A stretch of DNA of 64,000 bases from Accumulibacter sp032229525 (GTDB lineage Bacteria; Pseudomonadota; Gammaproteobacteria; Burkholderiales; Rhodocyclaceae). The stretch is from the NCBI RefSeq assembly GCF_032229525.1, contig NZ_JAVTWB010000012.1, forward strand, positions 46,020-110,019, given 5' to 3'. The notes beneath the pieces are model-generated. The model had not been told where the DNA came from and ran no database searches. It was given only the letters and a program-made list of their open reading frames with translations. Positions 18,523-27,032 of this stretch are shown here, in pieces. The translations under genes were made by a program, and so were the position numbers. Each line of letters starts with the position of its first letter. Within the stretch, counting starts at the first letter, position 1.

Positions 18523-19640
18523 TGCCGGTCTTTCAGGATCACATCCGCCGCACGCTCGGCGTTGCTGTAGATGTCGGCATGCTCGGCATAGGCCAGCGCG
18601 CTGGCATGCCAACGTTGGCGCGCGGGTGCGTCGCGCAGCATCTGCAGCAGAAACTGGTCGAGACACGCCTGTGCGAAAGGTTCGGGAACGACCTTGCCCG
18701 CATCGGCATCACTGATGTAATGGGCGTAGCCGCAAACAGCAGTCGTCAGAACCGGCAGGCCGGCGACCACTGCTTCGAGCAGAACGGTGCCGGTGTTTTC
18801 GTTGTAGGCCGGATGGACCAGAAGATCCGCGCCGAGCAGAAAGCGCAGGATGTCGCTGCGGCCGCGCAGAATGCTGACCTGGTCGGCGAGTCCGAGCGCT
18901 CGCGCCTGGCCGTGGAAGAGCTTCGGATCGTCATCACCTATGGCGATCAGCCGGCTGCGGCTGCGCAGCGCCGGTGGCAGGGCAGCCAGCGCCTTGAGGC
19001 TACGGTCCAGGCCTTTGGTCTTGAAGCCAGAGCCGATCTGCAGCAGCAGCAGGTCATCCGCCTGCAGCGCGAACTCGTGACGAAAGTCAGAGCGGATTTC
19101 CCGAGCGTCGGCCGGCGCCCGCCGGTCGAGCGCGATTCCCGGCGGCAACAAGTGAAAGCGTTCGCCCGGGGTTCGGTAGTATTTCTGGAACAGTGCTTGC
19201 TGCTGCGGCGCGATCATCAGGATCTCGGTTGGCGCCTGCGGCCCGAAAACCGCACGTTCGTACGCCGAAAAATGGCGGTAGCGCCCCGACATCCGGTACA
19301 GCGCGCTGCGCAGTGTGCGCGCCTTGTCCTCGAAGCACGGATCGGCAGCGAAATACACGTCCAGGCCCGGCATCTTGTTGAAACCGACGACCCGATCAGC
19401 GGGTCGCCTGGCCAGATCATCGGCCACCCAATCGCTGAACCTTGCATAACGGCGCTGATTGGTCAGCCCACTGACTGGCACCAGCACCACTTCGAAGCCC
19501 TCTGGAACATCCCCGCGCCATTCCAGTGTGTAGACGCGAAGGGCATGGCCACGCGCCTGGCAAGCGAATGCGATGCGCAGAAAATCGCGCTGCAGACCGC
19601 CGAACGGAAAGTACTTGTACAAACAAAACGCGATCTGCAT
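18519..19640 (-). CDS. waaG: LPS core glycosyltransferase, WaaG-like (GT4 family)
   Basis: A 373-residue GT-B glycosyltransferase. The N-terminal IAFCLYKYFPFGGLQRDFLR is the family opening; GSGFKTKGLDRSLKALAAL is the nucleotide-sugar binding start of the second Rossmann domain, and HPAYNENTGTVLLEAVVAGL contains the conserved ExxxxxxxE-like motif of GT4 enzymes. It adds a hexose to HepII of the LPS core in WaaG systems. Start ATG 19640 has AGAGAAGG upstream; the longer frame to 19706 overlaps the acyltransferase gene. It overlaps rfaP by 4 bases. Confidence 0.85.
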   Translation of the reverse strand: MQIAFCLYKYFPFGGLQRDFLRIAFACQARGHALRVYTLEWRGDVPEGFEVVLVPVSGLTNQRRYARFSDWVADDLARRPADRVVGFNKMPGLDVYFAADPCFEDKARTLRSALYRMSGRYRHFSAYERAVFGPQAPTEILMIAPQQQALFQKYYRTPGERFHLLPPGIALDRRAPADAREIRSDFRHEFALQADDLLLLQIGSGFKTKGLDRSLKALAALPPALRSRSRLIAIGDDDPKLFHGQARALGLADQVSILRGRSDILRFLLGADLLVHPAYNENTGTVLLEAVVAGLPVLTTAVCGYAHYISDADAGKVVPEPFAQACLDQFLLQMLRDAPARQRWHASALAYAEHADIYSNAERAADVILKDRQ

Positions 19641-19692
19641 CAAAGCCTTCTCTTGCCACTGGCGGTCAATCCCCGGTGACAGACAACATCGC

Positions 19693-20562
19693 TCATGTCT
19701 GGCCACCTTCTTCCAGCAGCGATGGCGCGGCGCTGCTTTTTCGCCGCTTGTAGCGGTTGTAACCCCAGAGATACTGCTGCGGGCACTGGCGCACGAGCTC
19801 TTCGATCTGCTGGTTGATCTGCTGCGCGCGTTCCTCGATCGAGCCGCGGATCGGCCGCGTCGGCAGTTGCAGGTGAAGATGATAGCCGGCCCCGGCGGGT
19901 AAGCGTTCGGCCCAGACCATGATCACACTGGCTCCACTGTCGACCAGTCGAGCAGCGAGTGTCATCGTGTAGGCCGGCCTGCCGAAGAAGTCCAGCCAGC
20001 GACCTTCGCCAGTCCTCGGGGCCTGGTCGGGCAACATGCCGACCGCCTCCCCCCGTTTGAGCGCCTTGAGCAAACTGCGCACGCCGGACAGGTCGGCTGC
20101 GGCCAGATGCAGCTGAGCACGCGCCCGGCCCGCCTCAATCATCGCCTGCAGCCAGGTCTGCCGGGGTGGCCGGTAGAGCACGGTGATCGGGGCATGGGTG
20201 GACAAATACTGTGCGGTGACCTCGAAGCACCCCAGGTGCGGCGTCAGATAGAGGATCCCCTTGCCTTTCCGGGACGCTGCTTCTACCAGCTCCCAGCCAG
20301 AAATTTCGACTACCCGACTGGCAGTCTCGGGCAGCGGCCGCAGCAAGATCCGCGGCAGTTCGAGCATCCCCTTGCCGGCTTCGCCAATGGCCGCCGCACG
20401 CAGGCGTCGAGCCTCTGTCGGACCCAGTGCGAGCTGCATGTTCTCGCGCATGTGCCGACGATAGGTGGGTGACAACAACCAGGCCAGCCAACCCAGCAAG
20501 GCGCCGAGGACATGCAGCCAGGAGAGCGGCAAATGGCGGAACAAACGACAAAGTGTAAGCAC
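19693..20562 (-). CDS. lpxL: lysophospholipid/lipid A late acyltransferase (LpxL/HtrB family)
   Basis: An inner-membrane acyltransferase of about 289 residues. An N-terminal hydrophobic helix (WLHVLGALLGWLAWLL) anchors it; LTPHLGCFEV gives the H-x4-E active-site motif of the LpxL/LpxM family, and MLPDQAPRTGEG with FFGRPAYTMT are conserved further on. It transfers a secondary acyl chain to lipid A. The start is uncertain: the frame stays open to 20682, but that crosses the metK promoter, so the GTG at 20562 (LTLCRLFRHLP) is preferred. It is the first gene of the LPS-core operon and divergent from metK. Acyl-chain specificity is unknown. Confidence 0.82.
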   Translation of the reverse strand: MLTLCRLFRHLPLSWLHVLGALLGWLAWLLSPTYRRHMRENMQLALGPTEARRLRAAAIGEAGKGMLELPRILLRPLPETASRVVEISGWELVEAASRKGKGILYLTPHLGCFEVTAQYLSTHAPITVLYRPPRQTWLQAMIEAGRARAQLHLAAADLSGVRSLLKALKRGEAVGMLPDQAPRTGEGRWLDFFGRPAYTMTLAARLVDSGASVIMVWAERLPAGAGYHLHLQLPTRPIRGSIEERAQQINQQIEELVRQCPQQYLWGYNRYKRRKSSAAPSLLEEGGQT

Positions 20563-20586
20563 GAGGCAGTCCGGTTGCGGCAGGAT

Positions 20587-20616
20587 TTGACCACTCCGCA
20601 ATAGAAAAACTATAAT
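20587..20616 (+). promoter_or_regulatory. sigma70 promoter of metK
   Basis: TTGACC at 20587-20592 and a perfect TATAAT at 20611-20616 are 18 bases apart, close to consensus. Transcription would begin near 20623, giving a 5' leader of about 140 bases before metK. It points away from the acyltransferase gene. Confidence 0.75.
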
Positions 20617-20622
20617 TATCCC

Positions 20623-20764
20623 ATCCGCCGAGTTAATCAGGACAACTTGCAGGGCGGAAAGGGCCGCAACAGCGGTCTCCAAATACTGCTAAAGCGTCGT
20701 CTGCTCGAACCCCGGAGCCGGCCACGCCGCCGTTTCGGGGTTTTTTCATTGGAGCAGACCAAGC
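20623..20764 (+). promoter_or_regulatory. structured metK leader RNA with terminator-like hairpin and enclosed ribosome-binding site
   Basis: The leader carries nested complementary elements. GTCTGCTC (20699-20706) pairs perfectly with GAGCAGAC (20752-20759), which contains part of the metK ribosome-binding site GGAG (20751-20754). Inside it, AACCCCG (20708-20714) pairs with CGGGGTT (20736-20742), capped by CGGC/GCCG, and is followed by T6 (20741-20746): an intrinsic-terminator shape 18 bases before the start. Upstream, AGCGGT (20671-20676) can pair with ACTGCT. This suggests control of metK by attenuation and/or RBS masking. It does not match the SAH or SAM riboswitch consensus sequences I remember; the ligand is unknown. 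Confidence 0.55.
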
Positions 20765-21931
20765 GTGAGCAAAGAATACCTCTTCACTTCGGAATCGGTT
20801 TCCGAAGGTCATCCCGACAAAGTCGCCGATCAAATTTCCGACGCCATTCTCGACGCCATTCTGGCTGAGGATCCAGCTGCCCGGGTCGCCTGCGAAACGC
20901 TGGTATCCACCGGCCTGGTCGTCATCTCCGGCGAAATCACCACCAAAGCGCATATCAACTACCGCGAAATTGCACAGGAAACCGTTCGCCGAATAGGCTA
21001 CGACAACTCCGAAATTGGCTTCGACTACAAAAGCTGCGCCATTCTGACCGCCATCAACCGTCAGTCGCCGGACATCGCGCAGGGCGTTGACGAAGGCCAT
21101 GGCATCGACCTGGACCAGGGCGCCGGCGACCAGGGGCTGATGTTTGGCTACGCCTGTAACGAAACGCCGTCACTGATGCCACTGCCGATCCACTACGCGC
21201 ACCGCATCATGCAGCGCCAGGGCGAGGTGCGCCGGGACGGCCGACTGCCGTGGCTGCGGCCGGACGCCAAGAGCCAGCTCACCGTCCGCTATGTGGACGG
21301 CAAGCCGGTATCGATCGACACCATCGTCGTGTCGACGCAACACGACCCCGACGTCTCGCACGCGCAGATCTCGGAAGCGGTGATCGAGGAAATCATCAAG
21401 CCGGTCGTGCCACAGGAGATCCTGAGCAGCAATACGCGCTACCTGGTCAACCCGACGGGACGTTTCGTCGTCGGCGGTCCACACGGCGACTGCGGTCTGA
21501 CCGGCCGCAAGATCATCGTGGACACCTATGGCGGGGCGGCAAGGCACGGCGGCGGAGCCTTCTCGGGCAAGGATCCGTCGAAGGTCGATCGCTCGGCCGC
21601 TTACGCTGCCCGTTATGTGGCAAAGAACATCGTCGCTGCTGGCCTCGCCGACCGCTGTGAGGTTCAGGTAGCCTACGCCATCGGTGTCGCCCGGCCGGTA
21701 TCGCTGATGGTCAACACCTTTGGCACCGGCAAGGTCGACGACGAAGTCATCGTCGAACTGATCGACAAGCACTTCGACCTGCGTCCCAAAGGCATCATCC
21801 AGTCGCTCAACCTGCTGCGGCCGATCTACCGGAAAACCGCCGCTTACGGTCACTTTGGCCGCGACGAGCCCGAATTCACCTGGGAAGCGACCGATAAGGC
21901 AGCAGCGCTACGCGCGGAAGCAGGCCTGTAG
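20765..21931 (+). CDS. metK: S-adenosylmethionine synthetase
   Basis: A 388-residue enzyme that makes S-adenosylmethionine from methionine and ATP in the cytoplasm. Seen motifs: FTSESVSEGHPDKVADQISD (ATP site, N-terminus), GAGDQGLMFGYA, and the P-loop-like GGGAFSGKDPSKVDRSAAY. Length is standard for a tetrameric bacterial MetK. It starts at GTG 20765 with GGAG ten bases upstream. It is monocistronic: its own near-consensus promoter lies upstream and an intrinsic terminator follows at 21945-21969. The long structured leader suggests feedback control. Confidence 0.97.
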   Translation: MSKEYLFTSESVSEGHPDKVADQISDAILDAILAEDPAARVACETLVSTGLVVISGEITTKAHINYREIAQETVRRIGYDNSEIGFDYKSCAILTAINRQSPDIAQGVDEGHGIDLDQGAGDQGLMFGYACNETPSLMPLPIHYAHRIMQRQGEVRRDGRLPWLRPDAKSQLTVRYVDGKPVSIDTIVVSTQHDPDVSHAQISEAVIEEIIKPVVPQEILSSNTRYLVNPTGRFVVGGPHGDCGLTGRKIIVDTYGGAARHGGGAFSGKDPSKVDRSAAYAARYVAKNIVAAGLADRCEVQVAYAIGVARPVSLMVNTFGTGKVDDEVIVELIDKHFDLRPKGIIQSLNLLRPIYRKTAAYGHFGRDEPEFTWEATDKAAALRAEAGL

Positions 21932-21944
21932 AACGAACCATTCG

Positions 21945-21969
21945 AAGGGGCCTGCCGGCCCCTTTTTTT
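21945..21969 (+). terminator. intrinsic terminator of metK
   Basis: Eight-base perfect stem AAGGGGCC (21945-21952) / GGCCCCTT (21957-21964) with a TGCC loop, running into a tract of seven T. It lies 13 bases after the metK stop. Confidence 0.92.
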
Positions 21970-22029
21970 CGCCTGCCAACCGTGTAAACTGGCAAGCTCA
22001 GAACCTGCCAGAGAGGTAGCGATTCCACC

Positions 22030-23268
22030 ATGCTCAAGCGAATCAGCGTCGAACAGCTCACCCTTGGCATGTACCTCAAGGAATTCTGCGGCTCATGGAT
22101 GGAGCATCCGTTCTGGCGCTCGTCCTTCGTCATTACTGACCCGCAAGACATCGCCAGTATCCGGGCAAGCAGCATCAGGGAAGTGTGGATCGATTGCGCC
22201 AAGGGTCTCGACCTGGCCCCGGGCGAGTCGGTGGTCTCGGTCGCCGAATCCGAGGCCCAGGTCGATGAGGAACTGGCCAGCGCGGCAGAGGCTGTGCAGC
22301 AGATCCAGCGCGTCCCCACTACTGTCGAGTTCGACCGCGCAGCGAAAATCATCGCCAAATCCAAGCAGGCGGTCACCTTGATGTTCGAGGAAGCGCGCAT
22401 GGGCAAGGCGGTCGACGCCGATGGGGCACGACGGCTGGTGGCGGAAATCTCCGACTCGGTGAGCCGTAACGCGGGCGCCCTGATCAGCCTGGCGCGCCTG
22501 AAGACTGCCGATGATTACACCTACATGCATTCGGTGGCGGTTGGCGCGCTGATGATCGCGCTGGCCAGACAGCTCGGCCTTGACGAGCAACAAACCCGTT
22601 CTGCCGGCATCGCCGGCCTGTTGCACGACCTCGGCAAAGCCGCGATGCCGATCGACGTGCTGAACAAGCCGGGCAAACTGACCGATGCGGAGTTCGCGAC
22701 CATCAAGACCCATCCTGCGGAAGGACATCGGATGCTGCTGCAAGGCAGCGGTAGCGATGAGATGGCACTGGATGTCGTGCTCCATCACCACGAAAAAACC
22801 GATGGGTCGGGTTACCCAAAGGGCCTGCTGGATCGGGAGATCAGTCTCTTCGCCAAAATGGGTGCGGTCTGCGACGTCTACGACGCGATTACCTCGAACC
22901 GTCCCTACAAGGCCGGCTGGGATCCGGCCGAATCGCTGCGCAAGATGGCCGAGTGGAGCAAGGGGCATTTCGACCCCGTGGTGTTCCAGGCCTTCGTCAA
23001 GAGCATCGGCATCTACCCGATCGGCTCGCTGGTGTTGCTGAGCTGCGGTCGACTCGGCGTGGTCACCGAGCAGAGCGAGAAATCACTGCTCAGCCCACAG
23101 GTCAAGGTCTTCTTCTCGACGCGCAGCAAGACCCGCCTACTCCCGGAAATCGTCGACCTGGCGCGGACTGGCTGCCGGGAAAAGATCGTCAGCCGTGAAG
23201 ACCCGGCGAAATGGAACTTCGCCGATCTCAACGAGATCTGGTCCGGTCAGCCAACTTCCAACCGCTGA
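22030..23268 (+). CDS. HD-GYP domain cyclic-di-GMP phosphodiesterase with DUF3391 N-terminus
   Basis: A 412-residue cytoplasmic protein. The N-terminal about 130 residues (LKRISVEQLTLGMYLKEFCG, IREVWIDCAKG) match DUF3391, usual in front of HD-GYP domains. The HD-GYP domain shows YMHSVAVGALM, HDLGKAAMPIDVLNKPGKL (HD pair) and HHHEKTDGSGYPKGL (GYP motif), so metal and c-di-GMP binding residues look intact. It would hydrolyse cyclic-di-GMP to pGpG/GMP. It stands alone between the metK terminator and a convergent operon. The window also has a c-di-GMP riboswitch at about 42437, so both could belong to one signalling network; that link is inference. Confidence 0.92.
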   Translation: MLKRISVEQLTLGMYLKEFCGSWMEHPFWRSSFVITDPQDIASIRASSIREVWIDCAKGLDLAPGESVVSVAESEAQVDEELASAAEAVQQIQRVPTTVEFDRAAKIIAKSKQAVTLMFEEARMGKAVDADGARRLVAEISDSVSRNAGALISLARLKTADDYTYMHSVAVGALMIALARQLGLDEQQTRSAGIAGLLHDLGKAAMPIDVLNKPGKLTDAEFATIKTHPAEGHRMLLQGSGSDEMALDVVLHHHEKTDGSGYPKGLLDREISLFAKMGAVCDVYDAITSNRPYKAGWDPAESLRKMAEWSKGHFDPVVFQAFVKSIGIYPIGSLVLLSCGRLGVVTEQSEKSLLSPQVKVFFSTRSKTRLLPEIVDLARTGCREKIVSREDPAKWNFADLNEIWSGQPTSNR

Positions 23269-23333
23269 AGCGCGCCCTTTACCCCGGTCCCGGCCGAGCA
23301 AAAGCACGCCAGGGCCAGCAGCGTCCATCCCCT

Positions 23334-23480
23334 CTACTTATGAAAACTGCGGCTACTGCCACCCGCAACCCGTGCGGCCTCGGCACGTGCCGCACTGGCG
23401 AAGAGACTCCAGCCCTGATACTGGGCGTTGGCAAACAGAGCCAGCGCAAGCACACCGGCAATCCAATTGAGTTTGATCAT
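23334..23480 (-). CDS. small hydrophobic secreted/membrane peptide downstream of DUF4178 gene
   Basis: A 48-residue open frame starting at ATG 23480 with GGAG and AGGA in the dozen bases upstream, 23 bases past the DUF4178 stop. The N-terminal IAGVLALALFANA is a signal-peptide-like or membrane helix; the rest is Ala/Arg/Ser-rich. I recognise no family. The spacing and good ribosome-binding site suggest it is the last gene of the SPFH/DUF4178 cassette. Confidence 0.55.
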   Translation of the reverse strand: MIKLNWIAGVLALALFANAQYQGWSLFASAARAEAARVAGGSSRSFHK

Positions 23481-23503
23481 CGTCGTCCTGTCTCCGCCCT
23501 CGC

Positions 23504-25408
23504 TCAGTCGTCGTCGCCACCGAGATCGCTCTCGTTCCAGCGCTGTGCCTCGAAGGCATTCCTCCGCCAGCGCGAGAACAGCGGAAAGGTGGCCAGAAAG
23601 ATCAACAGCAGCACGAAGTTGGACCACGCCGCCGGATTGCGCACCACCTCCAGCGTGTCGGCGACGGCCACCCGGCGGTCTGTCCCGAGTTCGTACTCGA
23701 TCACCAGATAGTAAGTACCTGCCGGCACACCCCTGAAGATCATCTCGTCCGACGGCGAGCCTTCGGACCAACTCTCGCCACCGTCGACCCCCTTGTAGTG
23801 ACTGATCTCCTGGAACCCCGGATAAGCGTCACCGGTGTTCTTTTCGACCAGGGTGGTGGCAAGCGACAACCAGTTATTGGTGACATCGGTGCTGTGCCTT
23901 ACCAAAAGGGCTCGCGCGCGGCTTTTCAGGACGAAATCCTGGCTGCGCAGCGTCGCCTCCTCGCTGCGCACCGGCAACACCATGTGCTGCCTGAGCACGA
24001 GTTGCGAGGCGAACAGAAAGGTGAAAGCCAGCTGGAAAACGGTCGCCGCCAGGGCCAGTTTCCAGAACAGGCGACACACCCGCCGGTGCCTTTCGATCAG
24101 GGGATTCGGCTGGTTGGCATAGACCCCGATTCGCCTGGGTGGCATCACCTTGATCCGGAAAGCAGCGCACAGGTCAGCCGGCTCCAGATACTCGGCTTGC
24201 GACCAGGTAACTTCTTTCGCCGTCAGCTCGCGCGACAGCAGCAGCGGCGGACAGACGTAGTCGTCGACCATACAGCTCTCACCCACCGCCACGCGCCAGT
24301 AGAACTCACCGACGACGTAGGTCACTTCGGCCTTGCCGCTGTTGAAGCGTTTGAAGTCACGGCCATCGCGCCTGAACTCCGCCTGCCCGCGGCTGACCGA
24401 AGGCGGGTTGGAAAGGGTGCGGGCAAAACTCCAGTGACCCTGGTATTCGATCAGCCAGGCGAAACCCTGCTCCGCGTTGAACAACAGGTACTCCGACCAT
24501 GGGTAGTCGACGCCCTCCGAACACGTACTACGGCGCATGAAACCGATCGCTTCCCAGTCGACACCGTGCAGCTTGCCCTGGCTACCGAGGGGCAACCAGG
24601 GCACTTCGCGCAAAGCCTGCGCCGCGCGGACCAGCAGTTGAAGGTTTTCGTTGTCGACGCCGATGATCGAGCCGCAACTGTCACAAGCAACGCTTTCGAT
24701 GGCCGGAGAATGGATTTGCAGGGTAGCTGCGCAGTGTGGGCAACTGAAGGCGCGAACCTTCAGCGACGATTCGCCGCCGGCCGGGCTATCGCGCCCTTCC
24801 CTCAGCCGCTCCAGTTGCAGATCGGTGAAGGTCACCGGCTGGCCGACAAAGACCAGCGGCGGCGCCTCGCTGTAGTCCAGGGTAATGAAGCGATCGTTGC
24901 TGCGCAGGTCGGCGGTATTCACGTCGTAACCAGCGGCAATCCGGAATGGCAACTCCCCCTGCCCGGAAATACAGGTTGCCGTCTCCAGATCGGTCACCGT
25001 GAAGCTGCGACCGTCGAGGGTCAGCATCATCTCCGGGGCCAGCGTCTCGAATGCCGGTAGCGGGTCGCTGACCGCCACCTGCGCGCTGACGATGAACTCG
25101 CCGGCTGCGTCGGCAAGCCAGCCGCTACGCCCCTCGTCGAACTGGATGTACCACTCGTTCCAGAGACCTGATTCGTATTTCAGCTGGATGCGGCCGATGA
25201 CCACAAAGTGCTGGGTGCGAAAAGTACCCTCGCTACCGATCTGGATCGGCGACGAGTCCTCCAGCAGGTCGGCCATCCGTCCGAGATTCTGCAAGTCCTC
25301 GCCGGCGCGCAGCAGCGTACTGCGGCAGAACTCGCAGACGACGTAGATCGACGTCGCCGAGCGGAAGACGACCGGCGCACCGCAGGACGGGCAGTTGGTG
25401 CGTTTCAC
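23504..25408 (-). CDS. DUF4178 protein with two zinc ribbons and C-terminal membrane segments
   Basis: A 634-residue protein. It starts with a zinc ribbon (CPSC...CEFC, residues about 6-28), then a first DUF4178 domain (GSEGTFRTQHFVVIGRI, LWNEWYIQFDEGRSGWLAD), a second ribbon (CPHC...CDSC, about 219-242), a second DUF4178-like domain (LGSQGKLHGVDWEAIGFMRR, WSEYLLFNAEQGFAWLI), and two C-terminal membrane helices (LFWKLALAATVFQLAFTFLF and SNFVLLLIFLATFPLF). Function is unknown. It follows an SPFH-domain gene by 53 bases and a DUF350 gene further upstream, a grouping I recall for membrane-stress or PspA-like cassettes. Metal binding is inferred from the cysteine pairs. Confidence 0.8.
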   Translation of the reverse strand: MKRTNCPSCGAPVVFRSATSIYVVCEFCRSTLLRAGEDLQNLGRMADLLEDSSPIQIGSEGTFRTQHFVVIGRIQLKYESGLWNEWYIQFDEGRSGWLADAAGEFIVSAQVAVSDPLPAFETLAPEMMLTLDGRSFTVTDLETATCISGQGELPFRIAAGYDVNTADLRSNDRFITLDYSEAPPLVFVGQPVTFTDLQLERLREGRDSPAGGESSLKVRAFSCPHCAATLQIHSPAIESVACDSCGSIIGVDNENLQLLVRAAQALREVPWLPLGSQGKLHGVDWEAIGFMRRSTCSEGVDYPWSEYLLFNAEQGFAWLIEYQGHWSFARTLSNPPSVSRGQAEFRRDGRDFKRFNSGKAEVTYVVGEFYWRVAVGESCMVDDYVCPPLLLSRELTAKEVTWSQAEYLEPADLCAAFRIKVMPPRRIGVYANQPNPLIERHRRVCRLFWKLALAATVFQLAFTFLFASQLVLRQHMVLPVRSEEATLRSQDFVLKSRARALLVRHSTDVTNNWLSLATTLVEKNTGDAYPGFQEISHYKGVDGGESWSEGSPSDEMIFRGVPAGTYYLVIEYELGTDRRVAVADTLEVVRNPAAWSNFVLLLIFLATFPLFSRWRRNAFEAQRWNESDLGGDDD

Positions 25409-25461
25409 GACGAAGCAGCGGGCGCCGTCGCTGACTCAGCGGGGGCGCTGGGCACGCCGGT

Positions 25462-26517
25462 TCAAACCAGCTTGCTCAGCAATTCGGCCTTCTTGGCGTC
25501 GAACTCGACCTGCGACAGGATGCCCTTGGCGACCAGGCCATGCAGCTTCTCCAATGTCGCCACCACCTCGTCGGCAGCCGCCGGTACCGCTGCCAGTGCC
25601 GCCCCTGCCGTCGGCGCAGTCGGCGAAGCCGCTGGCGCGGGGGCGACACCCGCCTGCATGGCTTGCCCCATCGCCGTGCTCATCGTCTGGCCGATGCCGA
25701 GTCCGGCACCCAGGCCGGCGCCGATGCCGGCAATACCGCCTTCGTTCTGCGCCGCCAGCGGAATGCTGCTCGCCACCTGGTACTGCGTGTAGCGCCCGAG
25801 GTCACCGATCATGTTCATGCCGATGCGGGTATCGAGAATCTTTTGCAGCTCTTCCGGCAGCGAGACGTTCTGCACCACCAGGCTGTCGAGTACCAGGCCG
25901 TAGCGATCGAAGACCGCTTCCAGTTTGCCCTTCAGTGTCCGGCCCAGCTCGTCCTGGTTGGCGGCCATGTCGATGAACGGCACCCCAGACTCGCCGAACA
26001 GGTCGGTCATCGAACTGATCACCAGGTTGCGCAGTTGCCCGTCGAGGTCTTCGACCGTGTATTGCTCGCGCGTACCGGAGATTTCGCTGTAGAACTTCTT
26101 GGCATCGCTCAGCTTGTAGGAGTAGATGCCAAAGGCACGCATCCGCACCATCCCGAAATCCTTGTCGCGGATAGTGATCGGGTTCGACGTGCCCCACTTG
26201 TGGTCAAGTTGCAGCCGCGTCGAGAAGAAATAGACGTCGGACTTGAAAGGGGATTCGAAGAGCTTGTCCCAGTTCTTGAGGTAGGTCAGCACCGGCAGCG
26301 TACGGGTGGTCAGCTTGTGCAGGCCGGGACCGAAAACGTCGGCCACCTGACCTTCATTGACGAATACCGCGATCTGCGAATCACGCACCGTCAGCTGCGC
26401 GCCGTACTGGATCTCCATATCCTGCATCGGGTAGCGCATGCCGAGGATACCGTCGCCGTCTTCGGTCCAGTGGATGACATCGATGAACTGCTTCTTGATG
26501 AAGTCCATGAGGGCCAT
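25462..26517 (-). CDS. SPFH-domain / virion-core-like protein with C-terminal SHOCT domain (YdjI-like)
   Basis: A 351-residue protein. Residues about 1-230 form the SPFH/virion-core region (WTEDGDGILGMRYPMQDMEI, REQYTVEDLDGQLRNL, PEELQKILDTRIGMNMIGD). A Gly/Ala-rich hinge (AGIGAGLGAGLGIGQ) precedes a SHOCT domain at 317-351 (LEKLHGLVAKGILSQVEFDAKKAELL). There is no signal peptide, so it probably acts as a cytoplasmic membrane-associated oligomer like Bacillus YdjI. It lies between DUF350 and DUF4178 genes. Its exact role is unknown; envelope stress or membrane organisation is inferred from the SPFH fold. Confidence 0.82.
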   Translation of the reverse strand: MALMDFIKKQFIDVIHWTEDGDGILGMRYPMQDMEIQYGAQLTVRDSQIAVFVNEGQVADVFGPGLHKLTTRTLPVLTYLKNWDKLFESPFKSDVYFFSTRLQLDHKWGTSNPITIRDKDFGMVRMRAFGIYSYKLSDAKKFYSEISGTREQYTVEDLDGQLRNLVISSMTDLFGESGVPFIDMAANQDELGRTLKGKLEAVFDRYGLVLDSLVVQNVSLPEELQKILDTRIGMNMIGDLGRYTQYQVASSIPLAAQNEGGIAGIGAGLGAGLGIGQTMSTAMGQAMQAGVAPAPAASPTAPTAGAALAAVPAAADEVVATLEKLHGLVAKGILSQVEFDAKKAELLSKLV

Positions 26518-26589
26518 GGCGATCTCCTGAAATCGAGCGTTGGTGATCCGGGGCCGTCCACCGACGGCGAGTACCGGCGGATGGAACGG

Positions 26590-26994
26590 TCAGTAAGTCA
26601 TGCAGGCCGCGTTGATCAGGCCAACGGTGAGCGAAACGACCGCGAGAAAAACCGCCGGCGCCATCTTGCCGGACGGAATGTCCTGATTGAGCTGCGGCAG
26701 GGCAAAGCGCAGCACCAGATAGGCAAGCAGCTGGACAACGCCGGCAATTGCGCCCCACACCGCCAGACCGATCAGCGTATCGCTATGCGCAATGACGTTG
26801 GCCACCGGCATGGCGAAACCGAGGAGGGCGCCGGAAAGACTGACCGCTGCCGCCGTATTGCCCGCCCGAATCAGCGCCAGCTCGTGATATGGCGTGACAT
26901 TCAGGTAAATGAGCAGGAACAGGGCGAGCAAAACGAGGGCTACGGCGAAGTACGCCAAAAATGCAGGCAGCATCGTCAGCAGTTGCGTGGGCAT
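26590..26994 (-). CDS. DUF350 membrane protein
   Basis: A 134-residue integral membrane protein with four predicted helices (FLAYFAVALVLLALFLLIYL, AVSLSGALLGFAMPVANVIA, LIGLAVWGAIAGVVQLLAYL, VFLAVVSLTVGLINAACM), the DUF350 (YjfL-like) pattern. ATG 26994 with GGAG eight bases upstream is the start; the longer open frame to 27429 runs antiparallel to coaX and is not believable. It is the first gene of the DUF350-SPFH-DUF4178 cassette. Biochemical function is unknown. Confidence 0.82.
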   Translation of the reverse strand: MPTQLLTMLPAFLAYFAVALVLLALFLLIYLNVTPYHELALIRAGNTAAAVSLSGALLGFAMPVANVIAHSDTLIGLAVWGAIAGVVQLLAYLVLRFALPQLNQDIPSGKMAPAVFLAVVSLTVGLINAACMTY

Positions 26995-27032
26995 GAGCAC
27001 TCTCCGATCTGCGGGCACTTGGGCGGCAATTC

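Noticed and set aside
20623..20764. Known SAH or SAM riboswitch in the metK leader
   Set aside because: The consensus sequences I remember (for example GAGGAGCGCUGC of the SAH element) are absent; only terminator and RBS-masking structure is supported.
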